64,000 nucleotides of DNA from RH-AL1 sp965277735 (GCA_965277735.1 CBDIDO010000002.1:620001-684000), one strand, 5' to 3'. Positions 26,230 through 35,172 are shown, numbered from the stretch's first letter. Made by a program: numbers and translations. The notes: generated from the letters alone by a model not told the origin.

Positions 26230-27330
26230 TTATTGTCGATTTAAAGCCAGCATCGACAGGTCGATGGACTGGCGCGGAAGGAATCTGACGGCATCGGCGA
26301 ACGCCTGAGCAACGCCCAACTGCGAAAACTCTACGAGTTCATTCACGCCGCTCGCGCTGCTGATATGCATTGCCTCATAGCTGCAGATGGGAATTTGCCG
26401 ATTGTCCTTGAAGCGTCGGTCCGGCCCGCGGTCCTTGTTGGGATGCTCCCAGGTCCAACCGACGACCAGCGCGTCGTCAGGCACCTCGCCGGCCTCGGTC
26501 GAGTTCGAGACCTGCCACGAGACCGACAAATCTGCATAGCCAACGGCGCCAAATATCTCGCCATCTTGGACTAGCACGACGTCAGGGAAGAAGTAGATCA
26601 CCTTGTTCCCGACCTTTAGCGACGGCGGCGTGATGTTGCTCGCGATGACTTCTGGAAGGCTGTAGCCGAGGCTGGTCGGGTTTTTCTGGACAAGGTGGCT
26701 GGCGCCTGCGTTCCGCTTCCACGTCGCAAGATCTTTCACCACTGTGCCAGCCTCAATGTGCCACTGCCCGGAGCAGCTCATCATCAGGTCGAACGCTTCA
26801 GTCACGCGAGCAAACGTCTCCTCGACCCCCTCGCTCAGCTCGTACAGAAGGACAGTCACGCGACGGTACGAGTCTAGGCGTTTGCCAAGGATCCAAAGCG
26901 GCAACGCGAGCACAGCGAGCCAAAGGAAACCGAGCTGCCCGGCAAAGGCAGCGATCACCGCAGTGACGGTAACCGCGGCTGGCAGGATGGTCGCTAAGCG
27001 GCTCGAATGGACCTTCGCGTTGATCTCGTCGAGGATCGTTCCAAATTGTTCGTTGCGCATCTGCAGCACGTCGCCCGACGCGACTTCGATCATTTCGACG
27101 TCAAACCATTGTGTGATGCGCGACTGTGCCGGCACATCAACTGCTCGAGCTTCAGATCGCTTGGAGTCCTTGACGTATCCCTGATAGCGAAATCCGTATG
27201 GTCCGGCTCTAATGAAGTGAGCGTCCGGGCGACTGCCACCCCTCGAAGCGGCCGAAAGCTCAGCGCCCGGCTGTGACGCCTCGAAGCGGTACGGCCCGAC
27301 TTTGATCGAACTCTGCATATAAAACGGCAT
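26230..27330 (-). CDS. DUF4236-like N-terminus, membrane segment and large unknown domain
   Basis: The 366-residue protein starts MPFYMQSSIKVGPYRFEASQ and continues PGAELSAASRG, a DUF4236-like start (short beta segment binding nothing known). Two hydrophobic stretches around residues 133-165 (LPAAVTVTAVIAAFAGQLGF then WLAVLALPLWIL) anchor it. The soluble C-terminal half is beta-rich (SNITPPSLKVGNKVIYFFPD, VSWQVSN, VVGWTWEHPNK). A damaged paralogue lies at 12938. No catalytic residues are evident. It may be a membrane-tethered sensor or scaffold; that is speculation. Confidence 0.6.
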   Translation of the reverse strand: MPFYMQSSIKVGPYRFEASQPGAELSAASRGGSRPDAHFIRAGPYGFRYQGYVKDSKRSEARAVDVPAQSRITQWFDVEMIEVASGDVLQMRNEQFGTILDEINAKVHSSRLATILPAAVTVTAVIAAFAGQLGFLWLAVLALPLWILGKRLDSYRRVTVLLYELSEGVEETFARVTEAFDLMMSCSGQWHIEAGTVVKDLATWKRNAGASHLVQKNPTSLGYSLPEVIASNITPPSLKVGNKVIYFFPDVVLVQDGEIFGAVGYADLSVSWQVSNSTEAGEVPDDALVVGWTWEHPNKDRGPDRRFKDNRQIPICSYEAMHISSASGVNELVEFSQLGVAQAFADAVRFLPRQSIDLSMLALNRQ

Positions 27331-27396
27331 GCGCGCCTCGAGGTTACAGTCCGTGCTTGTCGCCTCGGCGGAAAGCCGAGCGATGGCGTTGCGAGC

Positions 27397-27876
27397 CTAA
27401 CGCCATCGTGTGATGCGGCACCGGGGAGCCTGATCGCGGAGAATGCTGAGGAAGCTGTCGCGCCATCGCTTGTGATGGAAACGCACCTGCCGCGAGCCGA
27501 ATGGCCCGGACAAGTTGACCATGTAAGTTCGTTGCCTTGCCTCGGATCGGCCACGCCGGCCCTTCCGGCCAAACAGGCCAAACATCAATCGGGCCGGCGA
27601 AAGGGGAATGCCGAACTCGCAGTTAGCATCTCGAACTTCCGAAAGAGGCACACGCCGTCTCAGCCAAAAGGTGGTGAACCGAACCGTTCCGCTCCGGTGG
27701 TCGAAGACCACGCCCATAAGCTTCTGGACCAGCGCCAAGAAGGCGATGAACGCGATGGGCAGCAAGATGAACGAAAGGCTTCCCTTGTTACCTAGCTCGG
27801 CCAGTCCAAGGACCGCGCATAGGATAAACTCGAGAAAAGCGGCTCCGACTGCGTTCCAATCAATAATTCTTATCAT
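27397..27876 (-). CDS. membrane protein of unknown function
   Basis: The 159-residue protein has two N-terminal membrane helices (residues 9-27 and 35-55, ILLPIAFIAFLALVQKLMGV). A cytosolic domain with PH-like character follows (VFDHRSGTVRFTTFWLRRRV, PLSEVRDANCEF) and a basic tail. The GTVRFTTFWLRRRVPLSEV segment resembles bacterial PH or YdbT-like strands. It lies 66 bases upstream of the DUF4236-like gene on the same strand, a likely two-gene unit. Confidence 0.55.
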   Translation of the reverse strand: MIRIIDWNAVGAAFLEFILCAVLGLAELGNKGSLSFILLPIAFIAFLALVQKLMGVVFDHRSGTVRFTTFWLRRRVPLSEVRDANCEFGIPLSPARLMFGLFGRKGRRGRSEARQRTYMVNLSGPFGSRQVRFHHKRWRDSFLSILRDQAPRCRITRWR

Positions 27877-27936
27877 ATCGGGGCGGATCCCAAAGGCTAG
27901 CGGGGCAATAGGGGCGCCTGCCGGATGATTATCGCG

Positions 27937-28056
27937 CTACTTTTTCTTGTTGCTCGTTTTGATCAGGTTGTTTCGATGCTGTTTGACCTGAACAACCTTG
28001 CCCGACTTGGTCTTGCGCATATGGCCTTTCGTGATTGACGCCTGCTTTTTCGCCAT
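27937..28056 (-). CDS. 39-residue basic protein
   Basis: ATG at 28056 follows GGGAGGGCG. The product starts MAKKQASITKGHMRKTKSGK and ends with a lysine-rich KTSNKKK. It has about 14 positively charged residues and no hydrophobic core, suggesting nucleic-acid contact. The GHMRKTKSGKVVQVKQH pattern is seen in very small proteins of rhizobial mobile elements. It is divergent from the XRE regulator. Confidence 0.6.
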   Translation of the reverse strand: MAKKQASITKGHMRKTKSGKVVQVKQHRNNLIKTSNKKK

Positions 28057-28154
28057 ACGTTTCGCCCTCCCGACCGAGCCGCGCACAAGGCGCGTCGGAT
28101 TTGTGTCGAATATATTCGATGGTTTAACGGAGGGCAAATCGCTCGCATGCGCCC

Positions 28155-28418
28155 ATGTCGGGGCGGACGCGGGTCGCATGGAATTTGAGGCGGCTGCGGA
28201 CCGCTCGGCAGATGTCGCAGGAGGCGCTTGCCTTCGACGCCGAGGTGGATCGCACCTCGATCAGCGGCATCGAAAACGAGGACTTCAACCCGAGCATCGA
28301 CCTGCTCGACCGTTTGGCGGCGGTGCTCGACATCGATGTCGCTGAGTTCCTACGGGAGCCTCGGCCGGGCGACGAACTGCCGCCGCCCCTCAAGCGCGGT
28401 CGCCGGTCGAAGAAATGA
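28155..28418 (+). CDS. XRE family HTH regulator
   Basis: The 87-residue protein is a single Cro/C1-type domain: VAWNLRRLRTARQMSQEALA, then the recognition helix region VDRTSISGIENEDFNPSIDL, then LDRLAAVLDIDVAEFL. A basic tail (KRGRRSKK) ends it. It is divergent from the 39-residue basic protein gene, which it may regulate. Its 3' end overlaps the convergent gene at 28390 by 29 bases. Confidence 0.9.
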   Translation: MSGRTRVAWNLRRLRTARQMSQEALAFDAEVDRTSISGIENEDFNPSIDLLDRLAAVLDIDVAEFLREPRPGDELPPPLKRGRRSKK

Positions 28419-28638
28419 CCGGTGACGGGGTGTCCAGCTGCTCCAGCGACCTTGCCAGGGTATCAAGCCGCCCCCGCACCAACAGGGCAAGCTGGCTTAG
28501 CGCTGTGCGCTCGTCGCGCGGCAAAATCGGCGACGAGCACGCAAGGCAAAGGCAAATGACGAAGTCTCGAATGACAGCCACTTCGTCACGCGCGTCGATA
28601 AAGAGGGTCGCGTCGATTTCGAGCCGCGTCACAGCCAA
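28390..28638 (-). CDS. small helical protein, unknown
   Basis: The 82 residues include LFIDARDEVAVIRDFVICLC and ERTALSQLALLVRGRLDTLA, which form amphipathic helices. The start (TTG 28638 or GTG 28632) directly follows the stop of the 219-residue gene, so the two are probably co-translated. It overlaps the 3' end of the XRE gene on the other strand. No family is recognised. Confidence 0.5.
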   Translation of the reverse strand: MAVTRLEIDATLFIDARDEVAVIRDFVICLCLACSSPILPRDERTALSQLALLVRGRLDTLARSLEQLDTPSPVISSTGDRA

Positions 28639-29298
28639 CTAGGCCGACGCCTTGGTTTCGGCTGACCTCGAGGGCAGCAGCGCCAAGCCGTCGGCACGGC
28701 GAACGAAGGCATCGTGGTCTTCCCACCCCTGCCAACGCAGCACGAATAGCTCCTCGCCTCGCGCCTCGGTGACGACTGCTTCGTACCAGCCTTCGTCAGG
28801 CCCGACCGAAGCGAGCACAAGGCTACCGACGCCGAGATCCTCCCATCGCTGCGGGGTGCTGGTAGCCGCCAATGGCGGCAGGGGTTGGGGCTCGGGCGGC
28901 GGGGGCGGCGCGAAGGCCCCATCAAAGCCGCTCAGCGCCTCGTACACGCCCATCTTGCAGAACGGCACGAAACCCTTGCCGCTGGCGAAGACGCGCCCTG
29001 CGGCCAGTTCTTGGGCCTTGGCGGCGATGTCGGGCGAAGTGACCGGCAGCACCCGATAGCCCATCAGGCCAGCCGCTTCGGTCGCCAGCTCGGCCTCGGC
29101 CTCGGCGAACCACGAGGCGTGCGCCTTACCCGCCTCGTCCTTTCCGAACACGACGACGGCCGGCGCGGTGTCAGATGTAACCCGGTCGGCCGGCTCGGCC
29201 GGCATGCTGGCGCCGACTGCGCGGGGCTTCCGCCCAGCACTGATCGAGGTGACGTTGCTCGCGGGCCGCGCGGCGACTGGCCCCTTCGACTTGCTCAT
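28639..29298 (-). CDS. island protein with Tudor-like C-terminal segment, unknown function
   Basis: The 219-residue protein has a disordered N-terminus (MSKSKGPVAARPASNVTSIS), a central helix-rich part (KAHASWFAEAEAELATEAAG), and a polyproline linker (FAPPPPPEPQPLPPL). A C-terminal all-beta segment follows (GVGSLVLASVGPDEGWYEAV, LFVLRWQGW). That last segment has the spacing of an SH3/Tudor-like barrel: SLVLA, GWYEAVV, LFVLRW. No enzyme motif is present. A hairpin (29323-29345) lies just upstream. Confidence 0.6.
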   Translation of the reverse strand: MSKSKGPVAARPASNVTSISAGRKPRAVGASMPAEPADRVTSDTAPAVVVFGKDEAGKAHASWFAEAEAELATEAAGLMGYRVLPVTSPDIAAKAQELAAGRVFASGKGFVPFCKMGVYEALSGFDGAFAPPPPPEPQPLPPLAATSTPQRWEDLGVGSLVLASVGPDEGWYEAVVTEARGEELFVLRWQGWEDHDAFVRRADGLALLPSRSAETKASA

Positions 29299-29322
29299 CA
29301 GATTTGCGCTCCAGAAACACGA

Positions 29323-29345
29323 AAGCCCCGCACAGGGCGGGGCTT
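29323..29345. terminator. GC hairpin upstream of the 219-residue gene
   Basis: AAGCCCCGC and its complement, separated by a short loop, form an 8-9 bp stem within about 45 bases of the gene's start. T tracts are short, so it may be a terminator for upstream transcription or a regulatory stem. Confidence 0.4.
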
Positions 29346-29630
29346 GGTGAGGTTGCGATATGGATTGCGCCAGGGTCAGGCGGCGGTCGCCGTACGGGGC
29401 AGTTCTGTTGGTCGGCTGGCATCATCGGCGGTTCGAAACCTGGAAACCCGGCGCGCCAATCGGTTCACAAGTTGCGCCGCCCGTCAAGTTTTTTGTTTGA
29501 TGTCAATCTTCTTTGCGGTGTTCAAGTCGTTCACCGGGCTTAGGCTCAGCTAAACCCTGGCCCGGCTTGTATCGCGCAGTCGCCCTTCACGCTTCCGCAC
29601 GCGAAAGCCATCAGGAACCTAAGCCGTATC

Positions 29631-29753
29631 ATGCTGCTCGGTGGCGGCGGCTACGGTTTCTACGGCGGCAACGCTGGGCTCGGGTACGGTTCCGGCGGTC
29701 TTGGCATCATCGTGCTGATCGTCTTGGTCGTTCTGCTTATGCGAGCGACCTGA
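29631..29753 (+). CDS. 40-residue glycine-rich single-helix membrane peptide
   Basis: The ATG at 29631, preceded by AGGAACC, begins MLLGGGGYGFYGGNAGLGYG, then SGGLGIIVLIVLVVLLMRAT. A Gly/Tyr-rich head joins one strongly hydrophobic helix. This is the build of small rhizobial membrane peptides, and the codon use is GC-rich as in real genes. Antisense frames here are unconvincing. The function is unknown. Confidence 0.5.
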   Translation: MLLGGGGYGFYGGNAGLGYGSGGLGIIVLIVLVVLLMRAT

Positions 29754-29820
29754 CGCAGCTCGCTCCCTGGCTTTGCAACTGCTCGACGCTACTACCGTCG
29801 AGCAGCCCGTTGCGCTTGCG

Positions 29821-30810
29821 TCAGCCGGGCGCAGGAAGTCGAGCGCAATCAGCAAACGTCGGGCAAAACCGCTGTTGGCAGCCGACCACGTCATCGACGC
29901 TGATCCGATTACAAACGGCCCAGCCGTCGGCGGCGCAGAACCACCAGATTGCGAACTGAAGCCAACGGGCGAAGCGGGTCGGATACGACGGGTCGAACTC
30001 GCGTGCATCGATCAGCTGGGCAAGCTGTTCGATTACGTTGACGCACCCCGAAGCACTGTTGCAATCCGGCCCGTAAAGGTGATCCGCTGCAAGGCTTCGG
30101 AGGATACCCGTCCGATGCAGGTACGCATGAACGAGCGAGTCCACCGCGACAAAGCTCGCGCCGACTTCCACCCATTGGCCTCGATCAGGATCTCCACCAA
30201 GTAGCAGTTCGGCTAAAACCATCGACCAGACCTTCGGGCCGGTTCCAGGAATTTCTACGAGCGGCTCGAGAACTGCCGCGCGCATTCGAGCGAGGCGATG
30301 CGGGCCACCGAGCGGCGCGTAAGCCTTCGCAAGGCGCTGATCGATCCACCCGACAAAGTCGCCATCGCAGCAATCTCGAACGAATAGCCACAGCCCGATG
30401 GCCGCTTCAGCGAGAACTCCTTTTCGCGCAGGGATCGTCGTCACAGGGCAGCCGAGACGATGATGTGGCGTGTTGCACGTCTCGGCGTCGCGCCGATAAC
30501 CGCAGCCTTCGAAAGTCCAGCGGCACCGAAGAAGCGGGCATCGCGCGCCGCGCGCCATAACGTCGGCAATATCTTCGAATTTCGGACTACCGTTCCGCGC
30601 GAGGAAAGCGTCTGCCGCGTAATTGCTGATGCCTTGTCGAGCTAGCAATCGAACGATCCAGTCGAAGACGGCCGCCGTGTCGCTGCTCTTCACCGCCGCA
30701 GCTATTCCATCCTCCGCAAGGCGCGCCTGTACGTCCTGAAGGTAGGAGGGCGGCGCTAGAAGCAGCAGCGGGCGAAGCACCCCAAGGAAGCTTTCCGATC
30801 TTTCTTTCAC
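29821..30810 (-). CDS. HhH-GPD (endonuclease III-like) protein with extra Cys/His-rich segment
   Basis: The 329-residue protein contains a helix-hairpin-helix IPGTGPKVWSMVLAELLL (187-204) with Lys193 at the catalytic lysine position. Thirty residues on comes FVAVDSLVHAYLHRTGIL, with Asp224 where endonuclease III has its catalytic Asp (VDTH...RTG). The C-terminus has Cys292, 300, 311, 316 and 322, like a degenerate iron-sulphur loop. An N-terminal cluster (Cys91, 96, 103, 112, His116, His117, Cys121) is extra and could bind zinc. A base-excision glycosylase/AP-lyase role is inferred. GTG starts it in overlap with a possible upstream frame. Confidence 0.6.
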   Translation of the reverse strand: MKERSESFLGVLRPLLLLAPPSYLQDVQARLAEDGIAAAVKSSDTAAVFDWIVRLLARQGISNYAADAFLARNGSPKFEDIADVMARGARCPLLRCRWTFEGCGYRRDAETCNTPHHRLGCPVTTIPARKGVLAEAAIGLWLFVRDCCDGDFVGWIDQRLAKAYAPLGGPHRLARMRAAVLEPLVEIPGTGPKVWSMVLAELLLGGDPDRGQWVEVGASFVAVDSLVHAYLHRTGILRSLAADHLYGPDCNSASGCVNVIEQLAQLIDAREFDPSYPTRFARWLQFAIWWFCAADGWAVCNRISVDDVVGCQQRFCPTFADCARLPAPG

Positions 30811-31019
30811 CGACTGGCCGCCTTCATGTCGGCCGGGCTTAGCTGATCGTCACGACAAGCCGTCAAGCAGGTCTGAGCGTTTAGCCACAGCACAAGTGCG
30901 GCCTGTCGGCGGGATTGATAGTCGCCGACGCCAAGACAGGCGAAGTCCGCCCCGAGGCAATCGAGCGCAGCGCAGCTGAAAGGAAGCAAGCCTACATTCA
31001 GGTCCAAGGAGCAAGGCAT
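30807..31019 (-). CDS. possible small Cys-rich frame coupled to the HhH-GPD gene
   Basis: Seventy codons end in a TGA that overlaps the GTG of the HhH-GPD gene (GTGA), which favours coupled translation. The product (LPFSCAALDCLGADFACLGV, then LNAQTCLTACRDDQL) has six cysteines and no recognised family. Its ATG nearly coincides with the start of the divergent gene at 31018, so it is doubtful. Confidence 0.3.
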   Translation of the reverse strand: MPCSLDLNVGLLPFSCAALDCLGADFACLGVGDYQSRRQAALVLWLNAQTCLTACRDDQLSPADMKAASR

Positions 31020-31302
31020 GGTAAGGCGTGGCGACAGCTACCGTTTCATCCCCCACTACGGCAAAACGCATTTGTCCGTGCAGACTGTCACTCTCACGAA
31101 GGTGATAAGCAGCGACAAGTTTTGGTGTCAGGTGCGAAGCGACGATGACGAGTTAAGTGACGTCCTGTGTTTTGGCCGGGAGGTGCCGGACTATGGGTCG
31201 CTTGAGGTCATCGGAGACGCACCCACCATACAGCATGATCAAATCTCACTTGAGGAATGGCGGCAAAAGGCACGTAGTAGAAACTGGCCTCGAGGCGGCT
31301 GA
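31018..31302 (+). CDS. small protein, paralogue of the one at 21092
   Basis: AAGGAG lies seven bases before the ATG. The 94 residues begin MVRRGDSYRFIPHYGKTHLS and contain DKFWCQVRSDD, LCFGREVPDYGSLEV and IQHDQISLEEWRQKARS. It aligns end to end with the protein at 21092, sharing RxGDxxxFxP, FWC, EVP and the QHDxIS(L/I)EEW motif. Two intact copies in one degraded island suggest a maintained function. No family is recognised. Confidence 0.65.
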   Translation: MVRRGDSYRFIPHYGKTHLSVQTVTLTKVISSDKFWCQVRSDDDELSDVLCFGREVPDYGSLEVIGDAPTIQHDQISLEEWRQKARSRNWPRGG

Positions 31303-31975
31303 AGCGATCACCCATTTAGGCGATGTCGTCGTCTAGAAATGGATGCACCCTCGGTTGTCAGCTACGGAGCTGTCGCGTTCTCAGCTCTATGCGCCTTCGC
31401 AGTCGGCACCCGTTAGGTCCAGTACAAAACTTTCGCCTGTGGCAAACGTCGGCCGATTGCGCCGACTATCGAAGTTCGCATCTCCTTCATCAGCGCGGCC
31501 GGATAGACGTACTTCACCGAGCCGAATTTGGTGCGTTTCTGTGCGCGTTGGTCCTCTTCCATCTCAAGCTTTGGAGCCAGGACCGTTCCGGCCCCTGTCG
31601 GAGCAGGCGTTCAGTATCTTCAGCCGATGTTCGGCATTGCGGCTGCGTCCGCCATGTTCGGTGACAGGCTCGGGCTTCTTTTTTGCCGTTGGCGTTGTGC
31701 TGATCCTCGGCGGCCTTGCCCTCGCCGTCGCAAGCCGCCGAAAAAGCCGAAGAAGCCGTTCCCCACGAATGACTTCTTGCCGCTCGAAAGGGAACCCTTT
31801 CGGGCCGCTCGATCCTCGTCAGAAGCCTCTGAAACCGCATACCGCAGCCGCCGAGAAGGGTGCGCTGCATATTGAACCGTGGCCGCGTCCAGCTCCACAT
31901 TGTGGACAGGTTGTAGAAAAAGATTTGCTCTTTTTTGCAGCTGGGCTGATAGATCGCTGGCTAGGCGGGAGCACC
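31303..31975. other. about 670 bases without a supported gene
   Basis: Overlapping open frames on both strands (the longest plus-strand one runs into the methyltransferase N-terminus) lack start signals and coherent composition. A short hydrophobic frame near 31675 (SGFFFAVGVVLILGGLALAV) may be the relic of a membrane protein. The promoter of the methyltransferase gene should lie at the end. Confidence 0.35.
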
Positions 31976-33687
31976 ATGAAGAAGACAGCGACGGCCTATG
32001 TTTCTGAAAGTTCGGGTGTAACTGGCCTGAAGCCGGAAGAAACGGTGCGTCAGAGCACCATTAAGGAGCTGCTCCGTTTGGGCTGGAAAGAAGGCCAGCT
32101 GCAATGGAAGCCGGAATGGCCGGTGCCGAAAACCCACACGATCTGACCAAGCGCGAACGGGATCAGAAGTACGAAATCTGCGGGAGCGCCGACCTGGTGA
32201 TCTTCGCCGACACGAGCGGCGCGGCGCATGCCCTTCAGATCATTTTCGAGTTCAAGGCTCCGGATATCGGTGCGGGGAAGGCGCAGCTCATGCGCTACCT
32301 CAGCGGCGAGCCCATGGCCAAGATGGGCTATTGGACCAACGGCTCCGCATCGCTGGCGATCTACAAACGGCACTCTGCCGATTGGGTGGTGATCGAAGGG
32401 GCGAAGCTGCCTCAGCCCTGCGACGATCTCAGCCGGGCGCCGGACAAGCCGCCAACCTGGAACAGCATCCGCACACCGACAGAAGCGGAGTTGTCCGCCG
32501 TTCTCCGGCGCATCGTGGCGACCGTCGTGGTGTCCGACGCGGCGGTGAACCGTCGCGAGGACCAGTTGCGCGAACTGCTGCACATCCTTCTGGTGAAGTT
32601 GGAAAACGATGCGGTTTTCAGCCGGTCGCGCCGGCAGGACGACGCAATGGATTTTCGGCTGTACGGTGCGCCTGAAGATCGCGTGGCGCGCACGGCCGAA
32701 AAGGTCCGGGAGCTGTTCAAAGACTACTTTTCGCGACAGCGCACCCGCATCTTCCTACCGCACGACCGCCACGATCTGCTGCTGACGGATCAGACGATCT
32801 ACGCCGTGGTGTCGGAGCTGTGGCCCTACCGGATTTTGGGCGACAGGATCGACCTGCTGGCAAAGGCGTTTCAGACCTTCAGAACGTCGGCCCTCAAGAG
32901 CGGCGAAGGGCAGTATCTGACGCCGCTCCGCGTCGTGCGTCCCGCGATCATGGCCCTAGATATCACCTCCTCGGATAAGGTGATCGACCCGGCCTGCGGC
33001 ACGGGCGGCTTCCTGATCGAGGCTCTCCGGCAGGTTGCCGCGAAGGAGTTCCCAAAGGAGGAGGAAGCCTGGAACCTGATCAAGTGGGCCAACGACAATC
33101 TATATGGCGTCGATAAGGATGACATCGGCGTGAAGCTGACGCGGGCCATGATGGTGGCCATGCGCGACGGCTCGACCCACGTGCTGCTGGGCGACGCGAT
33201 CCGCGCGAATGAATGGCCCACCAAGTACACGAGGCTGCGCGACGAGATCGGCGACAACGCAGCACCGTTCGTGCTGGAGCAGTTCACGGTCGTCGTCACC
33301 AATCCGCCCTTTGGTGAGGACCTCAAGGTCAAGGCGGCCGACTGCAAGGCGGCCGGGTATACCATTTCCAACCACGCCGCCATGAAGGGGCCGGGGAAGT
33401 ACGTCGATCTTGAAATCGGCCTTGTATATCTCGAACTGGCGCACCGGCTTCTGCGGACCGGTGGCCGCATCGGCATCATCCTTCCCGAGACTTACTTCTT
33501 CAGCAAAAAGTATCGGTGGCTGCCCGGCTGGATGGAAGGACGCCTTAAGGTTCGCGGCATGACGAACATCGCCATGGAAGCTTTTGAGGAGTTCTGCCGC
33601 GCCAAAACGAATTTCTACATCTTTGAAAAAGTCGGCAAGGGCAGCGCGGCTCCCATTGCCAAGATCGCACCGGATGAGGAGGACTGA
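31976..33687 (+). pseudogene. N6-adenine DNA methyltransferase (HsdM-like) with N-terminal frameshift
   Basis: ATG 31976 starts MKKTATAYVSESSGVTGLKP and continues to KPEWPVPKT, where the frame is lost. One extra C in the AAAACCC run near 32133 restores PHDLTKRERDQKYEICGSAD and 520 further codons. The N-terminus resembles the HsdR_N/type I DNA-recognition fold (LIIFEFKAP-like IIFEFKAPDIG). The catalytic domain has SAM motif DPACGTGGFLIEAL and the N6-adenine motif NPPF (VTNPPFGEDL). An intact frame from Met 32104 remains and might be translated as a shortened enzyme. Confidence 0.82.
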
Positions 33688-33689
33688 CC

Positions 33690-34715
33690 ATGGCAATCCA
33701 TAAGCCCAAGTGGTTCTCCGACAATCACGTGATGGTGTCCACGGCTCCGACCTGCGGGCTCACCAAAGGCGGGCGGCTACTGAAGAAGGTCGATCCGCAT
33801 ACGGCGCAGAGGACTCGGGTCGTTGACCCTGAAACCGGCGGACTCGTGGACGCCGTGAACGATCAGCTGCTGGAAGACATGGAAGCGTTGGCAGCCCTGA
33901 CGGGTTTGCCGAAGAAGGGAGACAAGATCCCCGACACGCTGAACTTCGTTCCGGCGATCAATGTCAGCCTCGGGTGCGCGGTCCCGATCTACTACGATCA
34001 CCGCTATGGCGATCATTTTGAGGCTGTCCTGAAGGAAGACGCGACGTTCAAGGGTTTCACGCCGGAGACCCTCGGTGCTTTGGTGAAGGACGGCCGCCTG
34101 CTAATCCGGAATGGCCATGGCTCACCGTCTCAGGAACAGCGCATTGGCGAGGTGCCCTACATCAAGGTTTCGGACCTGCGGGCGGGGCTGGTGAACATAA
34201 ACCCGACGAACCGAGTGCCTCGCGCCGTCGCTGAAAAGTTCTGGCGGGCTCCGTCGTCGGGGTTGCAGCCCTTCGATCTGATCTGCCCGGAAAGAACGTC
34301 GAAAAACATCGGTGACTTCTGCGTCTTGATGCCGGGGCAGGAGCAGGTCCTTATGACAAAGGAAGTGATTGTCCTTCGTCCTGGGCCGAAGGCCAACTTC
34401 GACACGTTCTATCTGCTGTGGGCCATGACGCTAAAGATCGTCCGCGATCAATGGCGGCGGGTCGTCTTCATGCAAACCAACCGGGAAGACGTCGGCAAAA
34501 GATATCTCGAAATCTCCATTCCCGTGCCGCCGAACCGCAAGCGGGCGGACGAGCTGTCGAGGGCTTTCAAGACGTATTACGAGACGCTGGCCGAGGCCCG
34601 TGTCGGTTTTCAGGACTACCTCAACAAGAGCAAAGCCCACCATTTCTTCGTGTCGGGCGCGGAGGAGCTGGAGATAACCGACGAGGACGGCGTGGCCGAC
34701 GAGGATGACGAATAG
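33690..34715 (+). CDS. type I specificity-like partner of the methyltransferase
   Basis: The 341-residue protein starts two bases after the methyltransferase stop (TGACCATGG). Its N-terminus (VMVSTAPTCGLTKGGRLLKK) resembles the tail segment fused to related methyltransferases. The rest contains one HsdS-like target-recognition half: RIGEVPYIKVSDLRAGLVNI, LQPFDLICPERTSKNIG and a coiled helix (ELSRAFKTYYETLAEARVGF). A single recognition half implies a half-site reader that may dimerise. It has an acidic C-terminus (DEDGVADEDDE). No restriction subunit gene is in the island. Confidence 0.7.
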   Translation: MAIHKPKWFSDNHVMVSTAPTCGLTKGGRLLKKVDPHTAQRTRVVDPETGGLVDAVNDQLLEDMEALAALTGLPKKGDKIPDTLNFVPAINVSLGCAVPIYYDHRYGDHFEAVLKEDATFKGFTPETLGALVKDGRLLIRNGHGSPSQEQRIGEVPYIKVSDLRAGLVNINPTNRVPRAVAEKFWRAPSSGLQPFDLICPERTSKNIGDFCVLMPGQEQVLMTKEVIVLRPGPKANFDTFYLLWAMTLKIVRDQWRRVVFMQTNREDVGKRYLEISIPVPPNRKRADELSRAFKTYYETLAEARVGFQDYLNKSKAHHFFVSGAEELEITDEDGVADEDDE

Positions 34716-34908
34716 AGACCATCCACGCGGCGGGAGGACGCGGCAGGTTTGGAGTGCACGGCGTGCACCAATGGAAACCAGAATCGTTTGATATCGATGC
34801 AGCGGCGGAGGTTTGATCTCCATCTTTCTTGGTCGTCACGGCTATCACTAGGCGCACGCCCACGTCGCGTAAAGAGCCTGCGGACCCCGATGTCCACCAG
34901 CAGGAAAA

Positions 34909-35098
34909 TATGAAAAAGAAAGCCAGCATAAACACGAACCCAATCCGGCGCCGCTCGCGAGCTATCAAGATGCGGCAGCGTCTCCCGCGAGGATGCGCCG
35001 CAGCGAGCGAGGACGTCTGCTTTGGCGACGGCTCCGATTTGGACCTAGACGATCCTGATATCGGCTACCGGTTGCAGATGATCTATTCTCGACCGTAA
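34909..35098 (+). CDS. possible 62-residue protein
   Basis: ATG 34909 follows CAGGAAAAT and gives MKKKASINTNPIRRRSRAIK, a basic start, then an acidic end (DGSDLDLDDPDIGYRLQMIY). A convincing terminator follows 47 bases later. The minus strand has a competing frame with a signal-like segment, so coding status is uncertain. Confidence 0.35.
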
Positions 35099-35145
35099 GC
35101 CTCCGCTTCGCCGGACGCTCGGAACATTCGTCAGAGGACACCACC

Positions 35146-35172
35146 GCAAAAGCCCGAATTTCGGGCTTTTGC
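35146..35172 (+). terminator. Rho-independent terminator
   Basis: GCAAAAGCCCGAA and its exact complement TTCGGGCTTTTGC form a long stem with a minimal loop. The A and T runs flank the GC core on both strands, so it can act bidirectionally. Confidence 0.8.
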
